Assembly: GCF_001936575.1 (NCBI RefSeq)
Contig: NZ_MSMP01000001.1
Span: 124,001-188,000, forward strand
Source of the DNA: Tenacibaculum agarivorans
Lineage (GTDB): Bacteria; Bacteroidota; Bacteroidia; Flavobacteriales; Flavobacteriaceae
DNA length: 64,000 nt
Direction of reading: 5' to 3'
Both the position numbers and the translations under genes were made by a program. Below, piece by piece: positions 8,965 through 18,103 of the stretch. Position 1 is the first letter of the stretch, and every line of letters starts with the position of its first letter. Below the pieces are notes generated by a model. That model saw nothing but the letters and a program-made list of their open reading frames with translations. It had not been told where the DNA came from and searched no databases.

Positions 8965-9681
8965 ATGAAATATTTAATACTACTTATTACATGTTTAGGA
9001 TTACTGAATAACAACTCTATAGATGCTGGTGATCCCTCTATACAAGCCGTTTGTAAAATAACTACTAAAAACAACACTACTCATGAAGGCTTTATAACAT
9101 TAATAAAAGGTGGCTATTGCATGCTTCCGAATGGTTTTTATTTCGAAATTGGAGATGGTAAAACATATAGAAAACTGTATGATTTTAATTTTTATAGTCT
9201 TCAAAAAACAAAAGATGGAATATTTAATTTAGGTTATAGCTCATTTAAAGCAAAACGAGCATATTTTATTACCCATACTCCGCATCATGGACACTTTAAA
9301 AAAGAACAAAATGATATTGCAATAGATTCTAAAGGAAAAAAGTTAGTTTCAAGAAAATATAATGAGTTCACCTATAAATTATTTGACTCTATTCCACTTT
9401 TTAAAGAACTTCCAAGAGAATATCATTTAAGATATGATAAATTAGAAAACCTAACTGAAAAAATTGCTATGTCTGATATTATTTCTGTTGAAATTGTTAA
9501 AAAACCTCAACAAATTTGGTTAGATAGAATTGCTAAAGCCAAGAAATTATATTGGGATGATAACGATACTGAAGATTCAACTGGGGATTTCCTTGAACCT
9601 ACTTGGTATCATGAATTAATTCAGGATCAAAATAAATTTAATACGTTGAAAGACTATTACAATAAATGGAAAAAGCTCTGA
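8965..9681 (+). CDS. exported protein of unknown function
   Basis: 238-aa protein not recognised. The chosen start MKYLILLITCLG at 8965 gives a hydrophobic signal peptide of about 20 residues; an upstream in-frame ATG at 8899 lies inside the preceding terminator hairpin and is rejected. The mature part is lysine- and tyrosine-rich, contains GFITLIKGGYCMLPNG near residue 40 and ends WYHELIQDQNKFNTLKDYY. No cysteine motif or membrane segment follows the signal. It is probably periplasmic or surface-associated. The 128-bp gap to the next gene holds a weak imperfect palindrome around 9738-9758 but no clear terminator. Confidence 0.6.
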   Translation: MKYLILLITCLGLLNNNSIDAGDPSIQAVCKITTKNNTTHEGFITLIKGGYCMLPNGFYFEIGDGKTYRKLYDFNFYSLQKTKDGIFNLGYSSFKAKRAYFITHTPHHGHFKKEQNDIAIDSKGKKLVSRKYNEFTYKLFDSIPLFKELPREYHLRYDKLENLTEKIAMSDIISVEIVKKPQQIWLDRIAKAKKLYWDDNDTEDSTGDFLEPTWYHELIQDQNKFNTLKDYYNKWKKL

Positions 9682-9809
9682 ATTTTCCAATTGTAATCTG
9701 TATAGAACTTATTTTAACTATTCTAACTTTTAAATCCATAGGAGATAATTCCCTATGAATTAATAATAAACTATCTTAGTAATCTTATTTAAGATAAACT
9801 AGACTCACT

Positions 9810-12158
9810 ATGAAAAAAGGCAAACTCATTATTGCTTCAATCCTAATTCTCCTAATTATTGCTGCTGTTGTATATATTTCAAATATTAACAACTTTAAAA
9901 GAGAAGGAACGGTACAAATTTCAAAAAATACCGCTCCTATACAAATTTATAGAGATGAAAATGGTGTTCCATATGTTATTGCAGAGAATAAAGCGGATGT
10001 AATTAGAGGACAAGGGTTTGTATCTGCTCAAGATCGTCTTTTTCAAATAGAATTTTATAGAGCATTAATTAAAGGAGAATTAGCAGAAATAATCGGACCT
10101 TCAATGGTACAATCTGATATTAAAATGCGAGTTTTCAATTTACCTCAACTTGCAAAAAATAGCTTTGCTAACTTAAATAAAGAAGCTGTAGATTTTCTGA
10201 CTTGGTACAGCGAAGGCTTTAATGAATATCTTTCAACTAGTGCAAATGAATTCCCTGTAGAATTAAGTTTACTTAGTATTCAACCTTCAGAAATTAAGCC
10301 ATTAGACATTATGAGTATTATTATGTTTATCGGTTTTACTCATGGTAGAGATATGGAGGATGAAATCCTAACATTAAATCTTGCCGCAAAATCTACTTTA
10401 GATAAAAACACATTTCCATTAAACATAAACCCTGATAGAACAAAACCATTGCTTATTGATTTTAATAAGATTAATGCTGCGCTTTCAGAAAAACTAAATG
10501 TTGAGCCAACTAAAATGACGCCAACATTACTACCGCTACCTGAATTTGGCTCTAATAACTGGGCTATTTCTGGTAAAAAATCAGCTTCAGGCAAAGTTAT
10601 TGTTTGTAATGATCCTCATGTAGATTCTAGATTGCTTCCTGGAATTTTCCATCCTATTGGTTTATCATGTCCAGAATTTAAAAGTGCTGGAATTGCAATT
10701 CCAGGTATTCCGGGTATTTTAGGTGGTCGTAACGAGTTTGTTTCTTTTGGGATTACCAATGGTTATGGTGATAGTCAAGATTTATGTATAGAAAAAACCG
10801 AAGACGATTTCTATTTTGCTGGAGAGGAAAAACTTCCAATTTCGAAAAGAAAAGAAACTATAAAGGTTAAAGATGGCGAAGATATTGTAATCGAAGTTCG
10901 ATCAACAGTTCATGGTCCAATAATTTCCGATTTTGACATTTTTGGAATTATGACTCAAGATGTTGTTAGTTTACAATGGTCACTCGCTTATTCGAAAAGT
11001 AAATCTATTGGTTTTGAGCGTTTTTTAGAATCTAAAAATGTATCTGAATTCAGAGAAGCATTATTCGGAGTAGATAACATGTTTTTCAACTTTGTTTTCG
11101 GAGATATAGAAGGGAATATCGCACATCAAGCCACAGGTCTTATTCCTAAAAGAATAAACAGTCAAGGAATGATTAAAGAAAGTCAAACTTTTGATGAATT
11201 TATTCCAAAAGACAGTATGCCACATATGATAAATCCTAAGAAAAATTGGGTAGCGACAGCAAACCATGATACGCGTCCTGATGATTATCCCTTTTATTAC
11301 TCCGAGCATTTCTCACCGAATTATCGTTACTTAAGAATCAAAGAGGTTTTAGGAGAAAATCGCAAGTTTAGCAAGAATGATTTATGGCAACTCATCCTAG
11401 ATTGTAAAAGCATGCAAGCTGAAAGATTGGCTCCTATTTTTGTAGCTGCTCTTAACAAAAATGACAAAACAAAGGAACTAGGAGAAATCTTAAGTAACTG
11501 GAATCATGTTGATGATGTAAATGCACAAGGTGGAGCTGTTTATAATGTGTTGTATGAGTATTTGGCAACTCTAATTTTAAATGATGAATTACCAGATGAG
11601 TTAGAAGATACATTCTGGAGTAGCGGATATTACTGGATGCAAAAATTAGATGATTTTATTGTTACGAATCACAAAGTCATAGATAACATCACTACACCTG
11701 AAGTTGAAACATTGGATGATTTAATTGTTGAAGCTGGAATTATGACTACAAAGTATCTTACTAAAGAAATTGGTCCTAATTCCAAAGAATGGACTTGGGG
11801 TAAAATTCATAAAATATATTTCGCCAGTCCAATTCGTCAAGATGGTTTTGGTAAATCTTTACTTGGTTTTGAAGAATTCCCTAAAAGTGGTTCTAATCAA
11901 ACCATAAATAGAGGAATGTATAAAAAATCAAAAGACCTCAACTTTGATACTGGTTGGTTTAGTTCTTTCAGAATGGTTGCTGATTTAAGCGATTCTGAAA
12001 AATTTATGGGAGCTCTTGCGGGAGGAAATTCAGCTAGAATATTCCATCCATATTATAAATCTCAAGTGGACATCTGGAAGAATAATACGTGGATTCCATA
12101 TTGGATTTCTCAAGAGAAAGTACTTGAAAACTCAAAATATAAATTGATTTTAGATTAG
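9810..12158 (+). CDS. penicillin acylase family N-terminal-nucleophile hydrolase
   Basis: 782-aa amidohydrolase of the penicillin G acylase / AHL acylase superfamily, which cleaves an amide bond to release an acyl group after self-processing into alpha and beta chains. Residues 5-24 form a membrane anchor or signal. The N-terminal part IYRDENGVPYVIAEN is the family opening; Ser248 in FGSNNWAISG is the expected nucleophile freed by autocatalysis at Gly247-Ser248. NDPHVDS and the asparagine-containing ATANHDTRPDD segment are the other conserved active-site regions. The substrate is unknown; N-acyl homoserine lactones, beta-lactams and lipopeptides are all hydrolysed by relatives. An AraC gene starts 31 bp downstream. 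Confidence 0.92.
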   Translation: MKKGKLIIASILILLIIAAVVYISNINNFKREGTVQISKNTAPIQIYRDENGVPYVIAENKADVIRGQGFVSAQDRLFQIEFYRALIKGELAEIIGPSMVQSDIKMRVFNLPQLAKNSFANLNKEAVDFLTWYSEGFNEYLSTSANEFPVELSLLSIQPSEIKPLDIMSIIMFIGFTHGRDMEDEILTLNLAAKSTLDKNTFPLNINPDRTKPLLIDFNKINAALSEKLNVEPTKMTPTLLPLPEFGSNNWAISGKKSASGKVIVCNDPHVDSRLLPGIFHPIGLSCPEFKSAGIAIPGIPGILGGRNEFVSFGITNGYGDSQDLCIEKTEDDFYFAGEEKLPISKRKETIKVKDGEDIVIEVRSTVHGPIISDFDIFGIMTQDVVSLQWSLAYSKSKSIGFERFLESKNVSEFREALFGVDNMFFNFVFGDIEGNIAHQATGLIPKRINSQGMIKESQTFDEFIPKDSMPHMINPKKNWVATANHDTRPDDYPFYYSEHFSPNYRYLRIKEVLGENRKFSKNDLWQLILDCKSMQAERLAPIFVAALNKNDKTKELGEILSNWNHVDDVNAQGGAVYNVLYEYLATLILNDELPDELEDTFWSSGYYWMQKLDDFIVTNHKVIDNITTPEVETLDDLIVEAGIMTTKYLTKEIGPNSKEWTWGKIHKIYFASPIRQDGFGKSLLGFEEFPKSGSNQTINRGMYKKSKDLNFDTGWFSSFRMVADLSDSEKFMGALAGGNSARIFHPYYKSQVDIWKNNTWIPYWISQEKVLENSKYKLILD

Positions 12159-12189
12159 TTTCTAGTCGATACTAGTTTATAATAGTGCA

Positions 12190-13044
12190 ATGAATCGTGA
12201 AATTATAGACATAAACGATTGTACAATTCTATTAGAGGAAGCAACTACTAATAGTACAAATCTCGTCGATACCTGTTATTTCGACGAACCTGTTATAGCT
12301 ATTGCCTTTTACGGTTCTGGTGATGTTGGATTGAAAGTCAAATACGATGGAAAGATAAAAGAATTCCAACAAACTAAAGGAATGATTCTGTCTTTCTATG
12401 CAGACGAAAAAGTTGCTTTTGAACATCATGTTTCTAACGAAAAACCTTTACAATGCTTGGTAATTGCTACTACCGTTAGAAACCTAGATAAACTTCCGAA
12501 TGGTGAAGGAGAATTCTTAGAACAGTTTTTATCACAATTAGTACATCCAAAAGATCACTATGTTGAAGGTCCCGTTTTTAAAATGACACCAGAAATGTTT
12601 GTTTTGGTAGAGCAGTTTTTCAGCAATTCTTACGAAGGCGGAATTAAAATGATGTTTTATAAAAGTCACATGAGTGCACTGTTATCTCATTATTTTGGGC
12701 AACTTGCAAGTCAAAAACCTACGATAATTGAAACTTCTCAATTAGAAAAAATAAATCTCGCTCAGGAAATATTACTTGCTGATTTAGAAAATCCACCTTC
12801 ATTAACAGAACTCGCTCAAAAAATAGGGACTAATACCAATAAACTTAAAAAAGAATTCAAAGCACAATTTGGAGTTCCTGTTTTTAAATATCTTCAAAAT
12901 GAGCGATTAAAAAAAGCATATAATCTAATTAAAAAAGAACAAAAAACTATTCAGGAAGCTGCTTGGGCAGTTGGTTATGATAGTTTAGGATCTTTCTCAA
13001 ATGCCTTTGAAAAAAAGTTTGGTTACAGACCAAGTCAAGTATAA
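12190..13044 (+). CDS. AraC-family transcriptional regulator
   Basis: 284-aa regulator. The C-terminal 100 residues hold the two helix-turn-helix motifs of the family: LAQKIGTNTNKLKKEFKAQF followed by TIQEAAWAVGYDSLGSFSNA and the closing KFGYRPSQV. The N-terminal 180 residues are a divergent sensing domain with no recognised ligand motif. It begins 31 bp after the acylase gene and may be cotranscribed with it. Immediately after its stop codon is a perfect direct repeat upstream of the next operon, the likely target. This gene plus the three downstream genes form a conserved-looking regulator/target set. Confidence 0.9.
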   Translation: MNREIIDINDCTILLEEATTNSTNLVDTCYFDEPVIAIAFYGSGDVGLKVKYDGKIKEFQQTKGMILSFYADEKVAFEHHVSNEKPLQCLVIATTVRNLDKLPNGEGEFLEQFLSQLVHPKDHYVEGPVFKMTPEMFVLVEQFFSNSYEGGIKMMFYKSHMSALLSHYFGQLASQKPTIIETSQLEKINLAQEILLADLENPPSLTELAQKIGTNTNKLKKEFKAQFGVPVFKYLQNERLKKAYNLIKKEQKTIQEAAWAVGYDSLGSFSNAFEKKFGYRPSQV

Positions 13045-13046
13045 AA

Positions 13047-13081
13047 TTCTTTTCGAATAAATCATTGTTCTTTTCGAATAA
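13047..13081 (+). promoter_or_regulatory. direct-repeat operator, probable AraC-type binding site
   Basis: TTCTTTTCGAATAA occurs twice, at 13047-13060 and 13068-13081, exactly 21 bp apart, i.e. two helical turns on the same face. Further weaker identity continues 3' of each copy. The pair sits between the AraC stop codon and a -7 element, with the second copy covering where a -33 box would be. This is the geometry of a class II AraC-family activator site. That the adjacent regulator binds it is inference. Confidence 0.7.
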
Positions 13082-13102
13082 GTAACTGTTTTACAGTAGA
13101 TA

Positions 13103-13110
13103 TAGTTTTG
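13103..13110 (+). promoter_or_regulatory. -7 element of the DUF5367 operon promoter
   Basis: TAGTTTTG matches TAnnTTTG, 23 bp before the start codon at 13134. There is no TTG at -33; instead the second operator half-site ends 21 bp upstream, which fits activator-dependent transcription. Confidence 0.6.
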
Positions 13111-13133
13111 TATCATAATTAAAAAGTAAAATT

Positions 13134-13526
13134 ATGATTCACAATAAAACAAGAGCAATTCTTTCCGCTATTATGGTTTGGATATTAGGCGTTACCGCTT
13201 TTCTCCTTTCCTATTCGTTTTCTGTTTTGAGTAATCCAGATGTACAAGCGAACATTACTCTGACTCTTGGAATTATTCCTTCAGTTTGCTTAGGAACTTT
13301 CGTGTACTATAAAAAAGGGGAAATTACGCCATCAAACTTGGCCTTCATTTTTATGGGTACATCAGCAATTCTAGATATACTTATCACTGTTCCAATGTTT
13401 ATTATTCCAGCTGGTGGAAGTTATGCTGAATTCTTTAGTGACCCTATGTTTTACATCATCATGGTAGAATTCTACTTCATCACAACATACACTGGTAATT
13501 ATTTCATTAAAAAACAACAAGCATGA
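13134..13526 (+). CDS. small integral membrane protein, DUF5367-like
   Basis: 130-aa protein with four hydrophobic helices (about residues 8-28, 38-57, 68-90 and 104-122) and short charged loops. The opening IWILGVTAF-like pattern and overall size resemble DUF5367 proteins, which are often found beside AraC regulators in Flavobacteria; I recall this rather than having tested it. The molecular function is unknown. The stop overlaps the next start by four bases (ATGA), so the next gene is translationally coupled. Expression is probably controlled by the upstream direct repeat. Confidence 0.6.
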   Translation: MIHNKTRAILSAIMVWILGVTAFLLSYSFSVLSNPDVQANITLTLGIIPSVCLGTFVYYKKGEITPSNLAFIFMGTSAILDILITVPMFIIPAGGSYAEFFSDPMFYIIMVEFYFITTYTGNYFIKKQQA

Positions 13527-14002
13527 AAACTATCATCTTTTTTATAACTGTTGTATTAACTGCATTGTCTGCAGGAATCTTTTTCGCATGGTCAGTTTCA
13601 GTTATTCCAGGAACTAAAAAAATTACAGATATCTCCTACTTAGAAACCATGCAAAGCATCAATAAGGAAATACTAAATCCCGTATTCTTTGCGGTATTCT
13701 TTGGAGGTCTAGTTTTCTTAGTAATAACTACCATAACTCAGTTTAATCATAAACCTACATTTTGGTTAGTATTATCTGCGATGCTTATATACGCCGTTGG
13801 AACTTTCGGATGTACAGCTTTGGGAAATGTTCCTTTAAACAATGAGTTAGACGCTCTTAACCTTAAAGAATTAAACCTTTCTGAACTGAAAAATTTCAGA
13901 ACCTATTATGAAAGATACTGGAATGGATTTCATACAGTTAGAACCATAGCTGGTTTAGTTTCATTCCTACTCTTACTCATCTCAATTTTTATTAAAAAAT
14001 AA
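13523..14002 (+). CDS. DUF1772 / anthrone-oxygenase-family membrane protein
   Basis: 159-aa protein with four predicted transmembrane helices. The first (LTALSAGIFFAWSVSVIPG), followed by a hydrophilic loop, then GTFGCTALGNVPLNNELDAL and a conserved YYERYWNGFHTVRTIAG near the C-terminus, fits the DUF1772 family that includes fungal anthrone oxygenases. The asparagine/proline GNVPLNN and the WNGFHTVRT segments are the family's best conserved parts. The bacterial role is unknown. It overlaps the preceding gene by four bases and is followed after 14 bp by an NmrA-like reductase, suggesting a small redox or detoxification operon. Confidence 0.75.
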   Translation: MKTIIFFITVVLTALSAGIFFAWSVSVIPGTKKITDISYLETMQSINKEILNPVFFAVFFGGLVFLVITTITQFNHKPTFWLVLSAMLIYAVGTFGCTALGNVPLNNELDALNLKELNLSELKNFRTYYERYWNGFHTVRTIAGLVSFLLLLISIFIKK

Positions 14003-14016
14003 TCCATAAAACAATT

Positions 14017-14841
14017 ATGAACACAAATATTTTAGTTATCGGAGGAACTGGTAAGACTGGTCGCCGAGTAGTAGCGCAATTAAAAAACAAAGGAATTGAA
14101 CCTAGGATTGGTGCAAGAAGTGCAGCAACAGGTTTCGATTGGAACGATAAAAGTACTTGGGAAAACACCTTGGAAGGAGTCGAAAGAATGTATGTTACAT
14201 ACTATCCTGATTTAGCAGTTCCTAGAGCTAAGGAAGCTGTTGAAAGCTTAACCTATTTAGCAAAAGAATTAGGCGTAAAAAAAATGGTGTTATTATCTGG
14301 AAAAGGAGAAGCAGAAGCGGAAGCTTGTGAAGAAATTGTTGCAAATTCAGGTTTAAACTACACTATTGTTAGAGCCTCTTGGTTCAATCAAAATTGGAGT
14401 GAAAGTTTCTTTTTAGATTCAATTCTTTCTGGAGATGTTGCTTTACCAATGTCAGATATTTTAATTCCATTTGTTGATGCAAATGATATTGCGGAAGTTG
14501 TATCTGAAGTTTTAATGAATGACAATTACAATGGACAAATTGTTGAAGTTACAGGTCCTGAATTAATTACATTCAAAGACGTTGTTTCTACCATTGGACT
14601 TGCTAGTGACAGAAAATTCAACTTTCATGAAATTACATTAGAACAATATCTTGACGGAATGCGTAAAGCACAAATTCCTGCTGATGTAGTTTGGTTAATT
14701 GAATACTTGTTTAGTAATGTATTGACCAATCCAAACAATCAACTTATTTCAACAGATATTGAAAAAGTTCTAGGAAGAAAGGCCAAAACATTTACAGAAT
14801 ATGCTGTAGAAACTGCAAAAACAGGTGTTTGGAATCCATAA
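14017..14841 (+). CDS. NmrA-like NAD(P)-binding oxidoreductase
   Basis: 274-aa atypical short-chain-dehydrogenase-fold protein. The N-terminal GGTGKTGRRV (residues 9-18) is the dinucleotide-binding glycine motif of the NmrA/isoflavone-reductase-like group, and YTIVRASWFNQNW near residue 117 is the equivalent of the family's NFF region. The classical SDR YxxxK catalytic pair is not evident, so it may be a sensor or a reductase of quinones or small aldehydes. Last gene of the operon begun at 13134; a strong hairpin terminator follows. Confidence 0.85.
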   Translation: MNTNILVIGGTGKTGRRVVAQLKNKGIEPRIGARSAATGFDWNDKSTWENTLEGVERMYVTYYPDLAVPRAKEAVESLTYLAKELGVKKMVLLSGKGEAEAEACEEIVANSGLNYTIVRASWFNQNWSESFFLDSILSGDVALPMSDILIPFVDANDIAEVVSEVLMNDNYNGQIVEVTGPELITFKDVVSTIGLASDRKFNFHEITLEQYLDGMRKAQIPADVVWLIEYLFSNVLTNPNNQLISTDIEKVLGRKAKTFTEYAVETAKTGVWNP

Positions 14842-14863
14842 AAAATTAACACCTTACTTTTTA

Positions 14864-14893
14864 AAACGGCTTGAGTTAATACTCAAGTCGTTT
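14864..14893 (+). terminator. intrinsic terminator after the NmrA-like gene
   Basis: AAACGGCTTGAGT at 14864-14876 pairs with ACTCAAGTCGTTT at 14881-14893 with a four-base loop and one G-T pair, followed by ATTTGTTT. It ends the operon of 13134-14841. Confidence 0.8.
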
Positions 14894-14936
14894 ATTTGTT
14901 TAATTAAAGTATCTTGTTTACCTAAATCAACACAAA

Positions 14937-15716
14937 ATGTTCTCAAAGTTAAAATCGATATTTCAATCAAATAATGTTGAAACTTTTATTGGATTAATAG
15001 ATGAAAAAGGGGCTGTAATTTCTTACTCAGAAGACAAGCGAACAGTACTATTTAATTTCTGTGCATATTTTGACAATCAAGGTAAATACTATGAAAAACC
15101 AATAACTGTTTTTAAAGAATTTCTTGAAGAACAAGAAACAAATCTTGATTTAGACGCTTTAAGTATTATTAAAATTAGTGGGAGAACCATACAATTTTCA
15201 CAACAAAAACAAATTCAGTTTACATCTGTTATTCAAACTAATGTTAAACATGAAATATTAGATAAACTAATTGAAGAAAGATCAAAACCAACTATTTTTT
15301 CCAGCGAATATTTTGGAGAATTTATATTAGATCGAAGATTAAATTGGTTTGAAAAGAAAACTCAATGGCTAGGAAATGAAATTGATTTATTCTTATCAAT
15401 AGATACTTCTCCTATTTCCGAACTAGAATCTTCAGCAATTAAACTCTTTAAAGATCAAGAAAAGTGGCATAAAAAATTAGTAAATCAAATTACTTTAGAT
15501 CTGTTAAGTTTGAAAAATGAAAGTTGGCTTGAAGATGATGAAAAAGAATTACAAGAATCTGAATTCAAAAGCAGAATTTCTATAGACAGTATTACAATTC
15601 ATCCTGATGATGAATTTGAATTTTGGTTCAAAGATGGAGATCTTTTTTGGGGACATTCCATAAATATTGGAGGGAACTTAAACGGACAACTGGAAGAAGC
15701 CACAATTAATGGTTAA
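14937..15716 (+). CDS. DUF2262 domain protein
   Basis: 259-aa soluble protein. The C-terminal half (about residues 120-259) contains GEFILDRRLNWFEKK, then EDDEKELQESEFKSRI and a closing FEFWFKDGDLFWGHSI followed by GGNLNGQLEEATI, which I recognise as the DUF2262 family. Its function is unknown; relatives occur next to polymorphic-toxin immunity genes in some genomes, but no toxin is present here. The N-terminal 110 residues are not assigned. It stands alone between a terminator and a 163-bp gap that holds no other gene. Confidence 0.7.
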   Translation: MFSKLKSIFQSNNVETFIGLIDEKGAVISYSEDKRTVLFNFCAYFDNQGKYYEKPITVFKEFLEEQETNLDLDALSIIKISGRTIQFSQQKQIQFTSVIQTNVKHEILDKLIEERSKPTIFSSEYFGEFILDRRLNWFEKKTQWLGNEIDLFLSIDTSPISELESSAIKLFKDQEKWHKKLVNQITLDLLSLKNESWLEDDEKELQESEFKSRISIDSITIHPDDEFEFWFKDGDLFWGHSINIGGNLNGQLEEATING

Positions 15717-15879
15717 ACTTATCAATTTAAACAATAACAGTGGTTTAATGTTCTACACTAGAATTAATATTTTATAAAGACAAACCATACTTCTTCTGTA
15801 GTACTTTAACAATACTGATATAATAAAAAGCTATTGCTCCTCTTCAACTTCTCAGTCCAGAAAGCAGTATCTTAGTAGT

Positions 15880-16770
15880 ATGGAAAAATACCTTGAAATT
15901 ATATCCAATTCTTATAGTGGCTACTGGAATTACATCAAACAATCTGTTCTTTTCGAATTGAATTGGGAGAATTATTTTTATGGATTAATTATAATTTCAT
16001 TGGTAGTATGGGGATTAGAAATTGTTTTTCCTTGGCGAAAAAATCAATCTATTTTTAGAAAAGATTTTTGGTTGGATACATTCTACATGTTCTTCAACTT
16101 TTTCTTACTAAATCTTATTGTTTTAATAGCTTTATCAAACACTGCTTCTGAGCTATTTAATGATATTTTAGGTACAGTAGGCTTATCGGTAACTAACTTT
16201 CAATTATTCGATATTAATGCTTTTCCATATTGGCTAAGAATTTTTACCTTCTTTATTATCATAGATTTTGTACAATGGTATACACATACTCTTTTACACA
16301 AATATGAGTTTCTATGGAACTTTCATAAGGTGCACCATTCCGTGAAAGAAATGGGCTTTGCAGCACATTTACGTTACCATTGGATGGAACCTGTGGTATA
16401 TAAATCGATGAAATATATTCCACTAGCTATTATGGGAGGATTTACAGCGCAAGACGTTGCTATAGTTCATTTTTTTAATATTACCATTGGACACTTAAAT
16501 CATGCCAATATTAATTGGGATTATGGGTTTTTAAAGTATGTACTCAATAATCCAAAAATGCACATTTGGCATCATGCAAAAGAATTACCAGAAGACCGAA
16601 AAAATGGAGTAAATTTTGGAATCACTTTAAGTATTTGGGATTATCTTTTTAAAACAAATTATATTCCACATTCTGGTAGAGATATTGAGATTGGTTTTAA
16701 TGGAGATGAAAAATTCCCTAAGAGTTTTATTGGACAGGAATTGTATCCTATAGGAAATAATCAGGAATAA
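15880..16770 (+). CDS. sterol desaturase / fatty acid hydroxylase superfamily membrane protein
   Basis: 296-aa integral membrane di-iron enzyme. After three or four hydrophobic helices come the histidine clusters expected of the superfamily: HTLLH near residue 144, HKVHH near 157, HLNHAN near 205 and HIWHH near 228. These should coordinate a non-haem di-iron centre for O2-dependent hydroxylation or desaturation of a lipid. The substrate (sterol-like, carotenoid or fatty acid) cannot be told from sequence. It converges with the BamA-like gene on the other strand; the 68-bp gap shows no clear terminator. Confidence 0.88.
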   Translation: MEKYLEIISNSYSGYWNYIKQSVLFELNWENYFYGLIIISLVVWGLEIVFPWRKNQSIFRKDFWLDTFYMFFNFFLLNLIVLIALSNTASELFNDILGTVGLSVTNFQLFDINAFPYWLRIFTFFIIIDFVQWYTHTLLHKYEFLWNFHKVHHSVKEMGFAAHLRYHWMEPVVYKSMKYIPLAIMGGFTAQDVAIVHFFNITIGHLNHANINWDYGFLKYVLNNPKMHIWHHAKELPEDRKNGVNFGITLSIWDYLFKTNYIPHSGRDIEIGFNGDEKFPKSFIGQELYPIGNNQE

Positions 16771-16838
16771 AACTTGGATAAAAATCTAAATTTATTCAAC
16801 AAAAAAACACTCCTTTTCCTTCTTAACCTGTAAAGGCA

Positions 16839-18101
16839 TTAAAAATACTGTCCTATACCGAAGACTAAACCTCTAGTTTGATCTCTTAAACTAAATCCAT
16901 AGTCTATTCTAAAAATAGCATTATATATTTTCTTATTGATAAATCGTAAACCAACACCAGAAAATATTCTTACATTCTCACTTTTAAAAAGATCATTCAA
17001 TTCTCCTCCTGGTTGTCGCCAAGTACCTGCATCAATAAATGCATTCCCTTGAATAGTTAGCCATTTTTTATCATATAGTGTATGACGATATTCTGTGTTG
17101 TATACAACAACACCAGTTCCTCTATCTACAAGAATACCTACACCTCTAAGATTAAGATTATTGTCCAAAGCAAATGGAGCAAACGGAGAATTATTATTAC
17201 TTGAAAAACCTATTCGTAATCGATTTGCCCAATTTCCTTGAGACCATAGTCTACGATAGTAAAAGAAATCGTTCCAAGCAATAAAAAATGTATCCTGAAA
17301 ATCGTTGGTAGAAGTTACATATTCAACGTTTAGTAAACTTTTAAATCCTTCTAAACGATGAAAGTAATATTTAAGATCATTGTAGTTATATAAAAATTTA
17401 TATAGTATTTTATCTACACTCAAATTTTGAGGTACAGAAGGACTTACAGCTCCAAATAGATATCTATAATTCTCTTCAAAAACATTGACACCAAATGTAA
17501 ATTGATGATTAAAATTAAGTTGATATAGCCCTAAAACCTCTGTTGAAATGTTGTTGTATAAATAATTTGCTGAAGAATTATCAAAAAACAAAGGTTCTTC
17601 ACTTTTCCAATTCAAATGATTAACGGCTAAACCCCATTTCTTTGAAAACAAATTTGGAGCTCTAAAATTAACTGCATAAGTATCATATCCATTATTTTGA
17701 TAAAATCCTCCAATGGCTATATTTCTTCCTAAAAAGTTATAATCATATACTCCTATTTTGTAGGCGAATCTATTATTTGTGGTAGTCCAAAAAGCTAATT
17801 CTGGTAAAATAGTAGAACTCTCATATACATTATAAATTAAATCATAACTAGTTTCTTTTTTATCTGATGTAATTTCAACATGATAAATTGCAGGTAGTCT
17901 TTTTAGAGTTGTAATATCCTCTTCTAGCTGTAGTGAGTTTAATTTCTCTCCTTCTTTACTTCCTATTATTCGCTTTAAAAAAGACGCTTTAGTTCTTTTT
18001 AAACCTTTAAAAGTTATTGAATTTATAATATAATTTTCTTCTTGCGAAAATCCCAATACATGGATTACTAAAATCGATAAGAGTATAACTTTTTTTATCA
18101 C
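16839..18101 (-). CDS. single-POTRA Omp85/BamA-like outer-membrane barrel
   Basis: 420-aa protein with a signal peptide (MIKKVILLSILVIHVLGFSQ), one POTRA-like domain at about residues 25-100 (INSITFKGLKRTKASFL ... LPAIYHVEI) and a C-terminal beta-barrel ending GIGQYF. LNLRGVGILVDRGTG near residue 320 corresponds to the conserved loop that enters the Omp85 barrel. BamA has five POTRA domains and about 800 residues, so this is a specialised short relative, of the D15/TpsB/patatin-associated kind. It is the last gene of a minus-strand run, starting 2 bp after the upstream lipoprotein gene, and may export or insert a product of that operon. Confidence 0.8.
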   Translation of the reverse strand: MIKKVILLSILVIHVLGFSQEENYIINSITFKGLKRTKASFLKRIIGSKEGEKLNSLQLEEDITTLKRLPAIYHVEITSDKKETSYDLIYNVYESSTILPELAFWTTTNNRFAYKIGVYDYNFLGRNIAIGGFYQNNGYDTYAVNFRAPNLFSKKWGLAVNHLNWKSEEPLFFDNSSANYLYNNISTEVLGLYQLNFNHQFTFGVNVFEENYRYLFGAVSPSVPQNLSVDKILYKFLYNYNDLKYYFHRLEGFKSLLNVEYVTSTNDFQDTFFIAWNDFFYYRRLWSQGNWANRLRIGFSSNNNSPFAPFALDNNLNLRGVGILVDRGTGVVVYNTEYRHTLYDKKWLTIQGNAFIDAGTWRQPGGELNDLFKSENVRIFSGVGLRFINKKIYNAIFRIDYGFSLRDQTRGLVFGIGQYF

Positions 18102-18103
18102 TA

